Origin: Kaistia granuli DSM 23481
Lineage (GTDB): Bacteria > Pseudomonadota > Alphaproteobacteria > Rhizobiales > Kaistiaceae
Assembly (NCBI RefSeq): GCF_000380505.1
Contig: NZ_AQYH01000008.1
Location: 372,001-436,000, forward strand
Direction: 5' to 3'
Length of the DNA stretch: 64,000 bases
The notes under the pieces are model-generated. The model ran no database searches. It worked only from the letters and a program-made list of their open reading frames with translations, and had not been told where the DNA came from. The position numbers were made by a program, and so were the translations under genes. Shown piece by piece: positions 43,985 through 52,088 of the stretch. Positions within the stretch are counted from its first letter, which is position 1. Each line of letters begins with the position of its first letter.

Positions 43985-45163
43985 ATGCCGGCCATCCAGT
44001 TCAACAAGGTCGACATCGTCTTCGGCGACCGCCGCGGCAAGGCACCAGCGCTGATCGACCAGGGCAAGACACGCGACGAGATCCTGGCTGCGACCGGCGC
44101 CGTCCTCGGCGCGGCCGGCATCGACCTGACCGTCGAGCGCGGCGAGATCTGCGTGCTGATGGGACTCTCGGGCTCCGGCAAGTCGACGGTGCTGCGCGCC
44201 GTCAATGGGCTGAACGAAGTCGCGCGCGGCAGCGTGCTCGTCTCGCATGACGGCGCCGCCGTCGATGTCACACATTGCGACGACGCCACGCTGCGCGAGA
44301 TCCGCATGCGCACCGTCTCGATGGTGTTCCAGCAATTCGGCCTGCTGCCCTGGCGCTCGGTACGCGAGAATGTCGGCTTCGGGCTGGAAATCCGCGGCAT
44401 GCCGGCTGCCGAACGCCGGCGGATCGTCGACGAGAAGCTCGCCATGGTCGGGCTCTCGCAATGGGCCGACAAGCATGCGCAGGAGCTTTCCGGCGGCATG
44501 CAGCAGCGCGTCGGCCTGGCGCGGGCTTTCGCCACCGATGCCGAGATCCTGCTGATGGACGAGCCGTTCTCGGCGCTGGACCCGCTGATCCGCGACAAGA
44601 TGCAGGACGAACTGCTCGACCTGCAGCGCCGCATCCAGAAGACCATCCTCTTCGTCAGCCACGACCTCGACGAGGCGATGAAGATCGGCAGCAAGATCGC
44701 CATCATGGAGGCGGGCTGCATCGTCCAGTGCGGCACGGCGGAGGACATATTGCTCCGCCCGGCGACGCCCTATGTCGCGGAATTCGTCAAGCATACCAAT
44801 CCCTTGAACGTGCTGCGCGGCCACTCGGTGATGACGCCCGCCTGCTCGGTCCGGCGGAGCGACGGCACGGTCCTGCTCGATCGCGACGGGCTGGTGCGCA
44901 TGCGCGTCGACGCCGGCGACCGCCCGGTCGGCGTCGAGGTGAACGGCCGCGAGGGCAGCCTTGGCCGCGTCAACGGCAATGCCGGCGCCTTCGACACGCC
45001 CTGCGATATCATCGTGGCGCCGGTCGAGCTGAAGCTCGCCACGACGATCGCGCTGAAGCGCAAGACCGACCATCCGATCATCTTCGTCGATGCGGACGGC
45101 AAGCTGGCCGGCCTCTGCGGCGACGACGAGATCTATGGCAGCCTGCTCCGCCGCAGCGCCTAA
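43985..45163 (+). CDS. choV: Choline ABC transporter ATP-binding protein
   Basis: ATPase of the choline importer, 392 residues. Walker A is GLSGSGKST, Q-loop FQQFGLLPWRSV, signature LSGGMQQRVGLARA and Walker B LLMDEPFSALD. The insertion before Walker A (GKAPALIDQGKTRDEILAATG) is typical of the ChoV subfamily. After residue 270 a C-terminal extension occurs in place of tandem CBS domains, beginning FVKHTNPLNVLRGHSVM. It ends three bases before the convergent M24 peptidase gene. Confidence 0.94.
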   Translation: MPAIQFNKVDIVFGDRRGKAPALIDQGKTRDEILAATGAVLGAAGIDLTVERGEICVLMGLSGSGKSTVLRAVNGLNEVARGSVLVSHDGAAVDVTHCDDATLREIRMRTVSMVFQQFGLLPWRSVRENVGFGLEIRGMPAAERRRIVDEKLAMVGLSQWADKHAQELSGGMQQRVGLARAFATDAEILLMDEPFSALDPLIRDKMQDELLDLQRRIQKTILFVSHDLDEAMKIGSKIAIMEAGCIVQCGTAEDILLRPATPYVAEFVKHTNPLNVLRGHSVMTPACSVRRSDGTVLLDRDGLVRMRVDAGDRPVGVEVNGREGSLGRVNGNAGAFDTPCDIIVAPVELKLATTIALKRKTDHPIIFVDADGKLAGLCGDDEIYGSLLRRSA

Positions 45164-45166
45164 GCC

Positions 45167-46345
45167 TTAGATCAACCGAACGATTTCGTCCTGGATCGGC
45201 GTCGTCACGCTGGGCCCGGCGACGGGGTCGAGGAAGACGTTGATCTCCAGCCGAACACCGAATTCGGGCTGGTAGATCGCCGGCTCGATCGAAAAGCCGG
45301 TGCGCGGCAGGATGCGGCGGGTGTCGTGCGTCTCGAGATTGTCGAGGTTGACGCCGAGCCCATGCAGCCGCTTGCCAGGGCCCATGCTGTGGCCGGTGCG
45401 GTGGTGGAAATTCTCACCGAAGCCGGCCGCCGCGATGATGCCGCGGGCCACGTCGTCGACCTGCCAGCCCTCCAGAACCGCACCGGATTGCCAAGCCTTT
45501 TCAATCGCTTGTAGCGCCGCATCGCGGGCGCGGCGGACGATGTCGAAGATTTCCTGCAGCCTCGGCGGGATGGTCGCACCGGCATAGGCGCCCCAGGCGA
45601 TGTCGGAATAGACGTTGCGCTCGCCGGGATAGCGGGCCCAGAAGTCGATCAAGAGCCAGTCGCCGGCGCCGATCGGCGCCGAGCCTTCCGGTTTCGGCTC
45701 GTAGGAGACGATGCCGGAATGGCCGTTCACCTGCACGACCGGCTGCCCCTCCGTCTCCAGGCCGAGGCGCTCGAACTCGGAAACAATGAACTGCTGCAGC
45801 TCATATTCTGTTAGCGGCTTGTTAACCCCGATGGCCGTTTTCGCGCGGTCGAAGGCGGCGTCCTTGATGCCGGCGACGACGACGCAGGCGCGCTTGTGGG
45901 ATCGAATCGCAAAATCGTCCCAGGCGGCGGCCGAGACCTGGAACAGGTCGGCCGAGGTGACAATCTGATAGTCCCAGCTCCGGAGCAGCTCGACCGTGCC
46001 GGCATCGGCCCAGGAGACGGTCGGCACGCCGCCCTCTTCCGAATATTCCAGCGCAAGCCGCCGCGTCGGCCCGAGCAGGTCGCGGAGCATCTCCCGCATC
46101 TCGACCCAGCCGCGATAGATCCGCTTGTCGAGTTCGACGTCGTGGAAGAAGAACTGGTCGACGGTATGGATCAGGAGCACCGGGGTGCCCGAGCGTGGCA
46201 CGACCAGGAAGGCGCGCCGGGTCGGTTGCCGGACCACACCGAGGATGTGCCAGAGCAGCGGATTGCTGCCGCGATAGTCGACCAGCAGCCAGGCATCGAT
46301 GCCCTCGGCCTGCATGAAGCGCTGGGCGGTGTCGAGATCGAACAT
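45167..46345 (-). CDS. M24 family metallopeptidase (Xaa-Pro peptidase/creatinase-like)
   Basis: Pita-bread-fold enzyme of 392 residues. The N-domain begins MFDLDTAQRFMQAEGIDAWLL. Metal ligands of the C-domain are present in order: Asp in LLIDFWARYPG, Asp in VYSDIAWG, His in HHRTGHSMGPG, Glu in FSIEPAIY and Glu in RLEINVFL, so it should be a metal-dependent peptidase or amidinohydrolase rather than a dead relative. The ATG at 46345 has GAGGA seven bases upstream; a GTG at 46363 is an alternative. It closes a minus-strand run with the LLM and aminotransferase genes. Confidence 0.88.
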   Translation of the reverse strand: MFDLDTAQRFMQAEGIDAWLLVDYRGSNPLLWHILGVVRQPTRRAFLVVPRSGTPVLLIHTVDQFFFHDVELDKRIYRGWVEMREMLRDLLGPTRRLALEYSEEGGVPTVSWADAGTVELLRSWDYQIVTSADLFQVSAAAWDDFAIRSHKRACVVVAGIKDAAFDRAKTAIGVNKPLTEYELQQFIVSEFERLGLETEGQPVVQVNGHSGIVSYEPKPEGSAPIGAGDWLLIDFWARYPGERNVYSDIAWGAYAGATIPPRLQEIFDIVRRARDAALQAIEKAWQSGAVLEGWQVDDVARGIIAAAGFGENFHHRTGHSMGPGKRLHGLGVNLDNLETHDTRRILPRTGFSIEPAIYQPEFGVRLEINVFLDPVAGPSVTTPIQDEIVRLI

Positions 46346-46408
46346 GCCGTGGTCCTCAAACACTGTCGGCCTCCCTCTCCGTTCCGGAAGAGGGTTCTGG
46401 GGAGCCCC

Positions 46409-47779
46409 CTACCCCCGCCGGTACTTCTTGCCCGGATGGTCGTCGCGCAACTGCTTCTGCCCCGCGCCGTAGAGGTTCTCGCGGAAGGTCGAGCCCGCAT
46501 AGGCCGGACGCATCAGGCCGCGTCGGCGCAGCTCCGGCACGACGTATTTGACCGTGTCGACGAAGGTGCCGGGGCGGATGGCATAGGTGATGTTGAAGCC
46601 GTCGAGATCGGCGATTTCGACCCAGCGCTGCATCTCGTCGGCGATCGTCGCGCCGGAGCCGACGAATTTCGGCCCCATGCCGCCGACGCCCATGTAGTGG
46701 GCGATGTCGCGCAGCGTCCAGACGACGTCCGGATCGGCCCCGGCGAACAGATGCCGGGTGAAATGCGCCGCGTTCGGGTTGATCTCGGTCAGCGGCCGAT
46801 CGGGATCGAACTTCGAGACATCGAGGCCGAGCGGCCCGGCGAACTGCACCATCGCGCCCTCATAGTCCGCATAGGACAGCAGCTCGGCATATTTCTCGTC
46901 CGCCTCGCCGTCCGTCGCCCCTGCGACGATGGTGGTAACGGCGAAGATCTTGAGGCTCCGGGGATCGCGCCCCTGAGCCGCCGCGCTGGCGCGGATGTTG
47001 GCGACGACGGGCGCGATCACCTCCGGCCGGGTGCCGTGCACGAACACGCCCTCGGCATGGGTGGCGGCGAAGGTCTGGCCGCGCGACGAGGATCCCGCCT
47101 GGAACAGTACCGGAGTCCGCTGCGGCGACGGTTCGGCGATGAAGGAGTCAGGCACGTTGAAATAGCGCCCGGCATGCCGGATCGGATGTACCTTGGCCGG
47201 ATCGACATAGATGCCGCGCGCCTTGTCGATGACGACGGCGTCGTCCTCCCAGGAACCTTCCCAGAGCTTATAGAGCACCTCCAGGAACTCGTCGCCACGG
47301 TCATAGCGCTCGTCATGCGAGAGCTGTTCGCCGCGGCTAAGATTGCGGGCAGCACTATCGAGATAGGAGGTGACGATGTTCCAGCCGACGCGGCCGTTGC
47401 TCGCATGGTCGAGGCTGGTCATCTTGCGGGCGAAGGCATAGGGCTGCTCGTAGGTGAGCGATACCGTCGCCGCGAAGCCAAGATGCTTCGTCACCGCCGC
47501 CATCGCCGGGATGACGGTGAGCGGATCGTTGATAGGAACCTGGATCGCATGGCGCAGCGCTGCGTCCGGCTTGCCCTCATAGACGTCGAGGATGCCGAGC
47601 ACGTCGGCGAGGAAGATCGAATCGAACCCCGCCTCCTCCAGCATGACGGCGAGCTCGGTCCAGTAGGTGATGTCCTTGTAGCGGTGCGACTGGTCGTCCG
47701 GATGGCGCCAGAGGCCGGCCGAGATGTTGACCGGCGAGCAATTCTCGAAGGCGTTCAGATGGATGGTGCGGGCGCTCAT
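46409..47779 (-). CDS. LLM-class FMNH2-dependent monooxygenase (NtaA/SnaA/DszA type)
   Basis: Flavin-dependent monooxygenase of 456 residues using reduced flavin supplied by a separate reductase. The family opening IHLNAFENCSPVNISAGLWRHPDDQSH with the sequence YTYWTELA-like DITYWTELAVMLEEAGFDSIFLAD, then NGRVGWNIVTSYLDSAARNL and QAGSSSRGQTFAATHAEGVFV, is typical of NtaA/SnaA/DszA. No reductase gene is adjacent. Substrates in this group include chelators and sulfur or nitrogen heterocycles. It sits between an aminotransferase and an M24 peptidase downstream of an ABC importer, suggesting catabolism of an imported amine. Confidence 0.9.
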   Translation of the reverse strand: MSARTIHLNAFENCSPVNISAGLWRHPDDQSHRYKDITYWTELAVMLEEAGFDSIFLADVLGILDVYEGKPDAALRHAIQVPINDPLTVIPAMAAVTKHLGFAATVSLTYEQPYAFARKMTSLDHASNGRVGWNIVTSYLDSAARNLSRGEQLSHDERYDRGDEFLEVLYKLWEGSWEDDAVVIDKARGIYVDPAKVHPIRHAGRYFNVPDSFIAEPSPQRTPVLFQAGSSSRGQTFAATHAEGVFVHGTRPEVIAPVVANIRASAAAQGRDPRSLKIFAVTTIVAGATDGEADEKYAELLSYADYEGAMVQFAGPLGLDVSKFDPDRPLTEINPNAAHFTRHLFAGADPDVVWTLRDIAHYMGVGGMGPKFVGSGATIADEMQRWVEIADLDGFNITYAIRPGTFVDTVKYVVPELRRRGLMRPAYAGSTFRENLYGAGQKQLRDDHPGKKYRRG

Positions 47780-47787
47780 GCTCTATC

Positions 47788-48921
47788 TCAGTCGGTGGAG
47801 CCGGCCGGTTCGGCGTCGGCAAAGGACTTGGCGACGGCCTCGATCGCGGCGTCGAGGTCGACGGCCTGGCCGAGCGCTGCGAGCGCCTGGCCATAGGCAA
47901 CGACATTGGCCAGGACCGGCCGGTAGGCGGCGCGGGCGGCGGTGTGGTTCAGTCGCACCAGAAGCGTCTCGACGCCGCCGACGCCAGGGCTGATCGCGGC
48001 GCCCTCGCCCGCGCTTGCCGCCGCGACCAGCGCGTCGACGTCGACGCCGCTAGGCACCGGCACGGCGGTGACGAGCGCCGAGGCGGCCTCGTCATCCTCG
48101 ATCCAGAGGGCGGCGCCGAGCGCGCGAAGCCCGGCGCGGGTGGCGCGCATGGCGAGCTGGTGGCGCTCGACCACGGTCTCGATGCCGTCGTCCTCCGCGT
48201 CGATCCGGTCGAGCGCCGCGTCGAGCGCCCAGAATTCCAGCGGCGCCGGGGTGCCGGGCAGCGCATCGGCGCCGCGATCGAGCCAGTTTTCCTTGAGATC
48301 GAGCAGCGACAGCGTCGAGAGCCGCAGGGCCGGCGCCTCGGCGATCCTGGCCCAGGCGGCCTCGCTGACCGAGATGGCGGAGAGGCCGGCCGGCCCGGCC
48401 AGCGCCTTCTGCGGACCGATGATCGCGATGTCGATGCCGAGCGTCTGCACCTCGAACGGATGCGCGCCGATCGAGGCGACGGCGTCGACGACCAGGAGCG
48501 CGCCGCGCGCCTTGGCGGCGACGGCGATCTCCGGCAGCGGGTTCAGGGAGCCATTCGCCGCCTCGCCATGCACGAGCACGACGACATCGACCCTCTCCAT
48601 GCCGTCGAGCGCCGCCTGGAACGCCGCCAGCTCGACCGGGCGGCCAAGCTCGGCGACGACGTTCTCGACGACGGCGCCGCCGCGACGCAGCCAGGCCGCG
48701 AAATAGTCTCCATAAGGGCTGCTGACGACGTTGAGGACGCGAAGACCCGGCTTGGCAAGGCTGGCGGCGACCGCCTCCAGCGCCACCACCGCCTCGGCCT
48801 GGACGAAGACCACATCGTCGAAGCTGCGCATCAGTGCTCCGATCCGGTCGGCGAGCACGGCATAGCCGACGCTGGGATAGGCGGGCGGATCGAGCAGGTC
48901 TTCGGCGGAGAACTCGGTCAT
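47788..48921 (-). CDS. Class V PLP-dependent aminotransferase-like protein
   Basis: PLP enzyme of 377 residues with the class V fold (alanine-glyoxylate / serine-pyruvate aminotransferase type). The middle has VVLVHGEAANGSLNPLPEIA, VVDAVASIGAHPFEVQTLGIDIAIIGPQKALAGPAGLSA, where the Lys of GPQK is the PLP Schiff-base site and the Asp of VVDAV pairs with the pyridine nitrogen. The N-terminus lacks the usual GPT motif and begins EFSAEDLLDPPAYPSVGYAV. It is eight bases upstream of the LLM gene. The amino donor is unknown. Confidence 0.82.
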   Translation of the reverse strand: MTEFSAEDLLDPPAYPSVGYAVLADRIGALMRSFDDVVFVQAEAVVALEAVAASLAKPGLRVLNVVSSPYGDYFAAWLRRGGAVVENVVAELGRPVELAAFQAALDGMERVDVVVLVHGEAANGSLNPLPEIAVAAKARGALLVVDAVASIGAHPFEVQTLGIDIAIIGPQKALAGPAGLSAISVSEAAWARIAEAPALRLSTLSLLDLKENWLDRGADALPGTPAPLEFWALDAALDRIDAEDDGIETVVERHQLAMRATRAGLRALGAALWIEDDEAASALVTAVPVPSGVDVDALVAAASAGEGAAISPGVGGVETLLVRLNHTAARAAYRPVLANVVAYGQALAALGQAVDLDAAIEAVAKSFADAEPAGSTD

Positions 48922-48968
48922 CGATTATCGTCTCTTTCTGGAACCAGGGCCGGGGGAACCTGGCTTTT

Positions 48969-48991
48969 CACCTCTCCCCGAGGGAGAGGTG
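48969..48991. repeat. Short palindromic repeat (CTCTCC/GGAGAG type)
   Basis: CACCTCTCC and GGAGAGGTG form a perfect 9-bp stem with a CCGAG loop. This looks like the dispersed CCTCTCCC...GGGAGAGG palindromes common in alphaproteobacterial intergenic DNA. It lies in the 241-base gap between the pot-type importer and the aminotransferase gene. Confidence 0.65.
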
Positions 48992-49038
48992 AGGCAAACT
49001 CAAAGCAGCCGTGCTCACTGCGGCGGATGGAAAAACTC

Positions 49039-49065
49039 GTCGCCCCGGCGAACGCCGGGGCCCAT
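49039..49065 (+). repeat. REP-like palindromic unit A
   Basis: A 27-base imperfect palindrome with CCCCGGCG pairing with CGCCGGGG. Its inverted copy is unit B at 49119-49145. Both fold on themselves and belong to the dispersed GTC-rich repeats common in this group of bacteria. Confidence 0.7.
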
Positions 49066-49118
49066 GAACACCGACCGGGCAGACAGTGGCCCAGCCCCGT
49101 GACCACCGGACTGCGTGT

Positions 49119-49145
49119 ATGGATCCCGGCCTTCGCCGGGATGAC
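49119..49145 (-). repeat. REP-like palindromic unit B (inverted copy of unit A)
   Basis: Read on the minus strand it matches unit A except at about five positions. The stem changes are paired (outer bases GC in A, AT in B), so the hairpin is kept. Confidence 0.7.
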
Positions 49146-49162
49146 GGCCCTTCGAGCTTCCA

Positions 49163-50017
49163 TCAGTCACCTCCCGGTCGAGCCCGGCCCGGCTTCCGGC
49201 TCAAATGGAAACAGAGCGCCGCAAGCCCGAGCAGGGTCACCGTGAAAAGGAAGACCACGGTCGCCGCCGCATAGACGGAGGGCGCCGGGCCATATTGCAG
49301 GCTGCCATAGAGATAGACCGGCAGCGTGTTGACGGTCGGCGTGGTCAGGAAGGCGGCGACGACGAGATTGTCGAAGCAGAAGGCATAGGACATCAGCCCG
49401 CCGGCGAGGATCGCCGGCAGGAGCTGCGGCAGGATGATGAACCAGAGCGTCTTCGAGCGCGTGCTGCCGAGATCGGCCGCCGCCTCCTCCAGCCTCGGGT
49501 CGAGGGTGAGCGCCCGCGCGCGCACGATCAGCGCCGTGACGGCGATCGCCGCCGGCGTGATGCCGGCGATCAACGTCGCGGCGCCGAGCGGAACGCCGGT
49601 GACGGCGTAGAACAGAAGCAGCGAGACGCCGATGACGACTTCCGGCACGATCAGCAGGATGTAGGTCAGCCCCGACAGCCACCAGCGCACCCGAGCGCTC
49701 GGATGGCGCACCAGCGCGTAGCCGAGCGAGGTCCCCATCGCGAGCGCGATCAGCGCCGCCCAGAAGGCGACGTAGAGGCTGGTCTGGACGGAGCGGCGCA
49801 GCGCCAGGTCGTTCCACGCGGCCGGATACCAGTCGAGCGTCCAGCCGGTGAACTGCGCCGTCTGCTTGCCGACAACACCGGCATTGAACGAATAGAGGAT
49901 CGAGACGGCGATCGGCGCGAACAGGAACAGGATGGCGAGGGCGAACCAGAGCGCCAGCCCGGCATCGCTTGCCCGAATGCCGCCCTGCCCGTTTGTGCTC
50001 GCGGCGCGCGCGGTCAT
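49163..50017 (-). CDS. ABC transporter permease, PotC-like
   Basis: Inner-membrane permease of 284 residues with about six helices. It has a typical MetI-type EAA loop (EEAAADLGSTRSKTLWFIILPQLLP) and the PotC-like segment SYAFCFDNLVVAAFLTTP. Its ATG overlaps the upstream permease gene by four bases. It is the last component of the polyamine-type importer, with the intergenic repeats following. The substrate is predicted as a polyamine or related cation by family only. Confidence 0.92.
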   Translation of the reverse strand: MTARAASTNGQGGIRASDAGLALWFALAILFLFAPIAVSILYSFNAGVVGKQTAQFTGWTLDWYPAAWNDLALRRSVQTSLYVAFWAALIALAMGTSLGYALVRHPSARVRWWLSGLTYILLIVPEVVIGVSLLLFYAVTGVPLGAATLIAGITPAAIAVTALIVRARALTLDPRLEEAAADLGSTRSKTLWFIILPQLLPAILAGGLMSYAFCFDNLVVAAFLTTPTVNTLPVYLYGSLQYGPAPSVYAAATVVFLFTVTLLGLAALCFHLSRKPGRARPGGD

Positions 50018-50931
50018 GCCGGCACCGTGGCGAAGCCCTTGGTGAGGCGCGCCAGCGCCGCGACGAGGATCGCGACCGCGATCAGCACCAGCACGGCCAT
50101 GGCCGAGCCGAGCGCGTAGTTCTGCGACTGCATGTATTGCGACTGGATCGCCTGACCCATCAGCACGCCACGGCTGCCACCGAGCAGGCGCGGGATCACC
50201 ATCTCGCCCAGCATCGGCACGGCGGTGAGCAGCACGGCGGTGGCGATGCCCGGCCGCGCGAGCGGCAGGGTGACCGCATAAAAGGTTTGCCAGCGACTGG
50301 CGCCGAGATCGCGACTCGCCTCCAGCAGCGGCCCGGGAATGCGGTCGAGCACCACGAAGAGCGGCACGATCGCGATCGGCAGATAGGTGTAGACCATGCC
50401 GATGAAGACGGCGGTCTTGGTGTCGAGCAGATCGAGCGGTCCATCATGCAGATGCAGGAAATTCAGGATCGTCTCAATGACCCCGCCGCGCGCCAAAAGG
50501 ATCTGCCAGGACATGACGCGGACGAGGAACGACGAGAAATAGGGAACGAGGATCAGCACCAGCGCCAGCGTGCGAAACCGGCCGGCCTTGCGGGCGATAA
50601 AATAGGCGACGGGGAAGGCGACGATCAGGCAGAGCGCCGAGGCGGTCACCGCGAACTGCACCGTGCGCAGGAAAGTGGTGAGATAGAAGCCGGAAAGCGC
50701 CGTCTGGTAGTTCTTCAGCGTCAATCCCAGCTCGACCGCGCCGAACAGCGAATTGCCGAAGGAATAGACGACGGTGAAGCCGAGCGGCGCCAGGAAGAAC
50801 AGCGCCAGCCACAAGGTCGGGACGGCCGCGAAGCCATGATCGACCCAGCGCGCCGGCGCGGCGCGCCGGGCGTTGGCGCGACCGCCGCCCGGATGGGCAA
50901 CGGTCGCATCGATCGGAGGGTTCGCGGACAT
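50014..50931 (-). CDS. ABC transporter permease, PotB-like
   Basis: Inner-membrane permease of 305 residues. A cytoplasmic N-terminus of about 30 residues precedes six helices. The EAA loop is EASRDLGASRWQTFYAVTLPLARP, and LFFLAPLGFTVVYSF and PYFSSFLVRVMSWQILLARGG are hallmarks of PotB/spermidine-putrescine permeases. It follows the binding-protein gene closely and overlaps PotC-like by four bases. Confidence 0.93.
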   Translation of the reverse strand: MSANPPIDATVAHPGGGRANARRAAPARWVDHGFAAVPTLWLALFFLAPLGFTVVYSFGNSLFGAVELGLTLKNYQTALSGFYLTTFLRTVQFAVTASALCLIVAFPVAYFIARKAGRFRTLALVLILVPYFSSFLVRVMSWQILLARGGVIETILNFLHLHDGPLDLLDTKTAVFIGMVYTYLPIAIVPLFVVLDRIPGPLLEASRDLGASRWQTFYAVTLPLARPGIATAVLLTAVPMLGEMVIPRLLGGSRGVLMGQAIQSQYMQSQNYALGSAMAVLVLIAVAILVAALARLTKGFATVPA

Positions 50932-50946
50932 CTGTTTTCCGAAGGA

Positions 50947-52077
50947 TCAGCCGCCGGCAGCCGCCTGGATCTCGGTCTGCACCTCGAGATAGACGCCGAT
51001 CGTCGCCGGATCGACGACGAAGGAGGTGAGCTTGTCGAAATCGAGGTCCTTGCCGCCGAAGATCAGGTCGACATTCTTGGTGTCGGCCGGCAGCTTGTCG
51101 CGCAGGCCGGCGAGCGCCGCCGGGAAGCCGATATACTGCGTCTCCGAGATCTGCACCTCCGGCTCCAGCTGGTAGGCGAGGAAATCATAAACCTGGTCGA
51201 GGTTCGGCGCCTTGGCGGGAATGGCGTAGTTGTCGACCCAGAGCTCGCTCATCGGGCCGGGCACGACGAACTTCAACTTCGGATTGAGCGCGATGGCCGC
51301 GCGCGCCGTACCCTGGTTGGTCTGGGCCAGCACGATGGCGCCGTTGGCGAGCTGGTTCGGATCGAGGCCGGCGAAGGTCTTCACATGCTTGGCGAAGGCC
51401 TTGATCTCCTCGCCGGCGGCGCGGATCTCGGCCTCGGTCGCCTTGTTCCAGTCCTTGCCATGGGTCCAGAGCGACATCCCGATCGTCTCCCAGCCGGAAT
51501 CCGACAGGCGCACCTTGCCGCTGACGCCGGGCTTGGCGCCGGCATCGAGGAAATCCTGCCAGGTCTTGATCTCAGCCCCGACGGCCTCGGGATCGTAGAC
51601 GACGCCGAGCACGCCCCAGTCCTTCGGGATCGAGTACTTGTTGCCGGGGTCGTAGTCGCGGTTGAGCAGGGATTGATCGAGCGAGGCGAGGTTCAGGCGC
51701 GAGTGGTCGATCTCCTGCAAGAGACCGCGATCGGCCATCTGCTTGATCCAGCTCGAGCTCGGGATGACGAGGTCGAAATCAGCGCCGGCCGGGCTGTTCA
51801 GCTTGGCGAACAGCGTCTCGTTCGAATCGTAGGAGGTGATGTTCGGCGTCACGCCGGACTTGCGGGCGTACTCGGCGAGGCTGTCGTTGGAGAAATAGTT
51901 CGGCCAGGAGAAGACGTTGAGCGCGCCACCACCGGCCGATTCCGCCAAGGCCGAGCCCGGGAATGCCGACTGGATCGCCAGCGCCGCCGGCGCCGCGCCG
52001 AGCAGGCCGAGCATGGAGCGCCGGCTGAAGCCCGTGCGCTTGGCGGATCCCTGGGGAAGAAGCAGATGCCGGGTCAT
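50947..52077 (-). CDS. ABC transporter substrate-binding protein, PotD-like
   Basis: Periplasmic receptor of 376 residues. The N-terminus carries a twin-arginine-like signal (SRRSMLGLLGAAPAALAI, cut near ALAES). The mature fold opens with GALNVFSWPNYFSNDSLAEY and contains DLVIPSSSWIKQMADRGLLQEID and WVDNYAIPAKAPN, as in PotD/PotF. The ATG at 52077 is used because AAGGAACC precedes it; an in-frame TTG at 52092 overlaps the ATPase stop. A polyamine or an unrelated cationic compound are both possible ligands. Confidence 0.92.
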   Translation of the reverse strand: MTRHLLLPQGSAKRTGFSRRSMLGLLGAAPAALAIQSAFPGSALAESAGGGALNVFSWPNYFSNDSLAEYARKSGVTPNITSYDSNETLFAKLNSPAGADFDLVIPSSSWIKQMADRGLLQEIDHSRLNLASLDQSLLNRDYDPGNKYSIPKDWGVLGVVYDPEAVGAEIKTWQDFLDAGAKPGVSGKVRLSDSGWETIGMSLWTHGKDWNKATEAEIRAAGEEIKAFAKHVKTFAGLDPNQLANGAIVLAQTNQGTARAAIALNPKLKFVVPGPMSELWVDNYAIPAKAPNLDQVYDFLAYQLEPEVQISETQYIGFPAALAGLRDKLPADTKNVDLIFGGKDLDFDKLTSFVVDPATIGVYLEVQTEIQAAAGG

Positions 52078-52088
52078 GGCGGTTCCTT

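Noticed and set aside
49146-49162. Repeat B as part of the PotC-like gene's coding end
   Set aside because: The permease stop at 49163 lies just outside the repeat, so it does not extend the protein.
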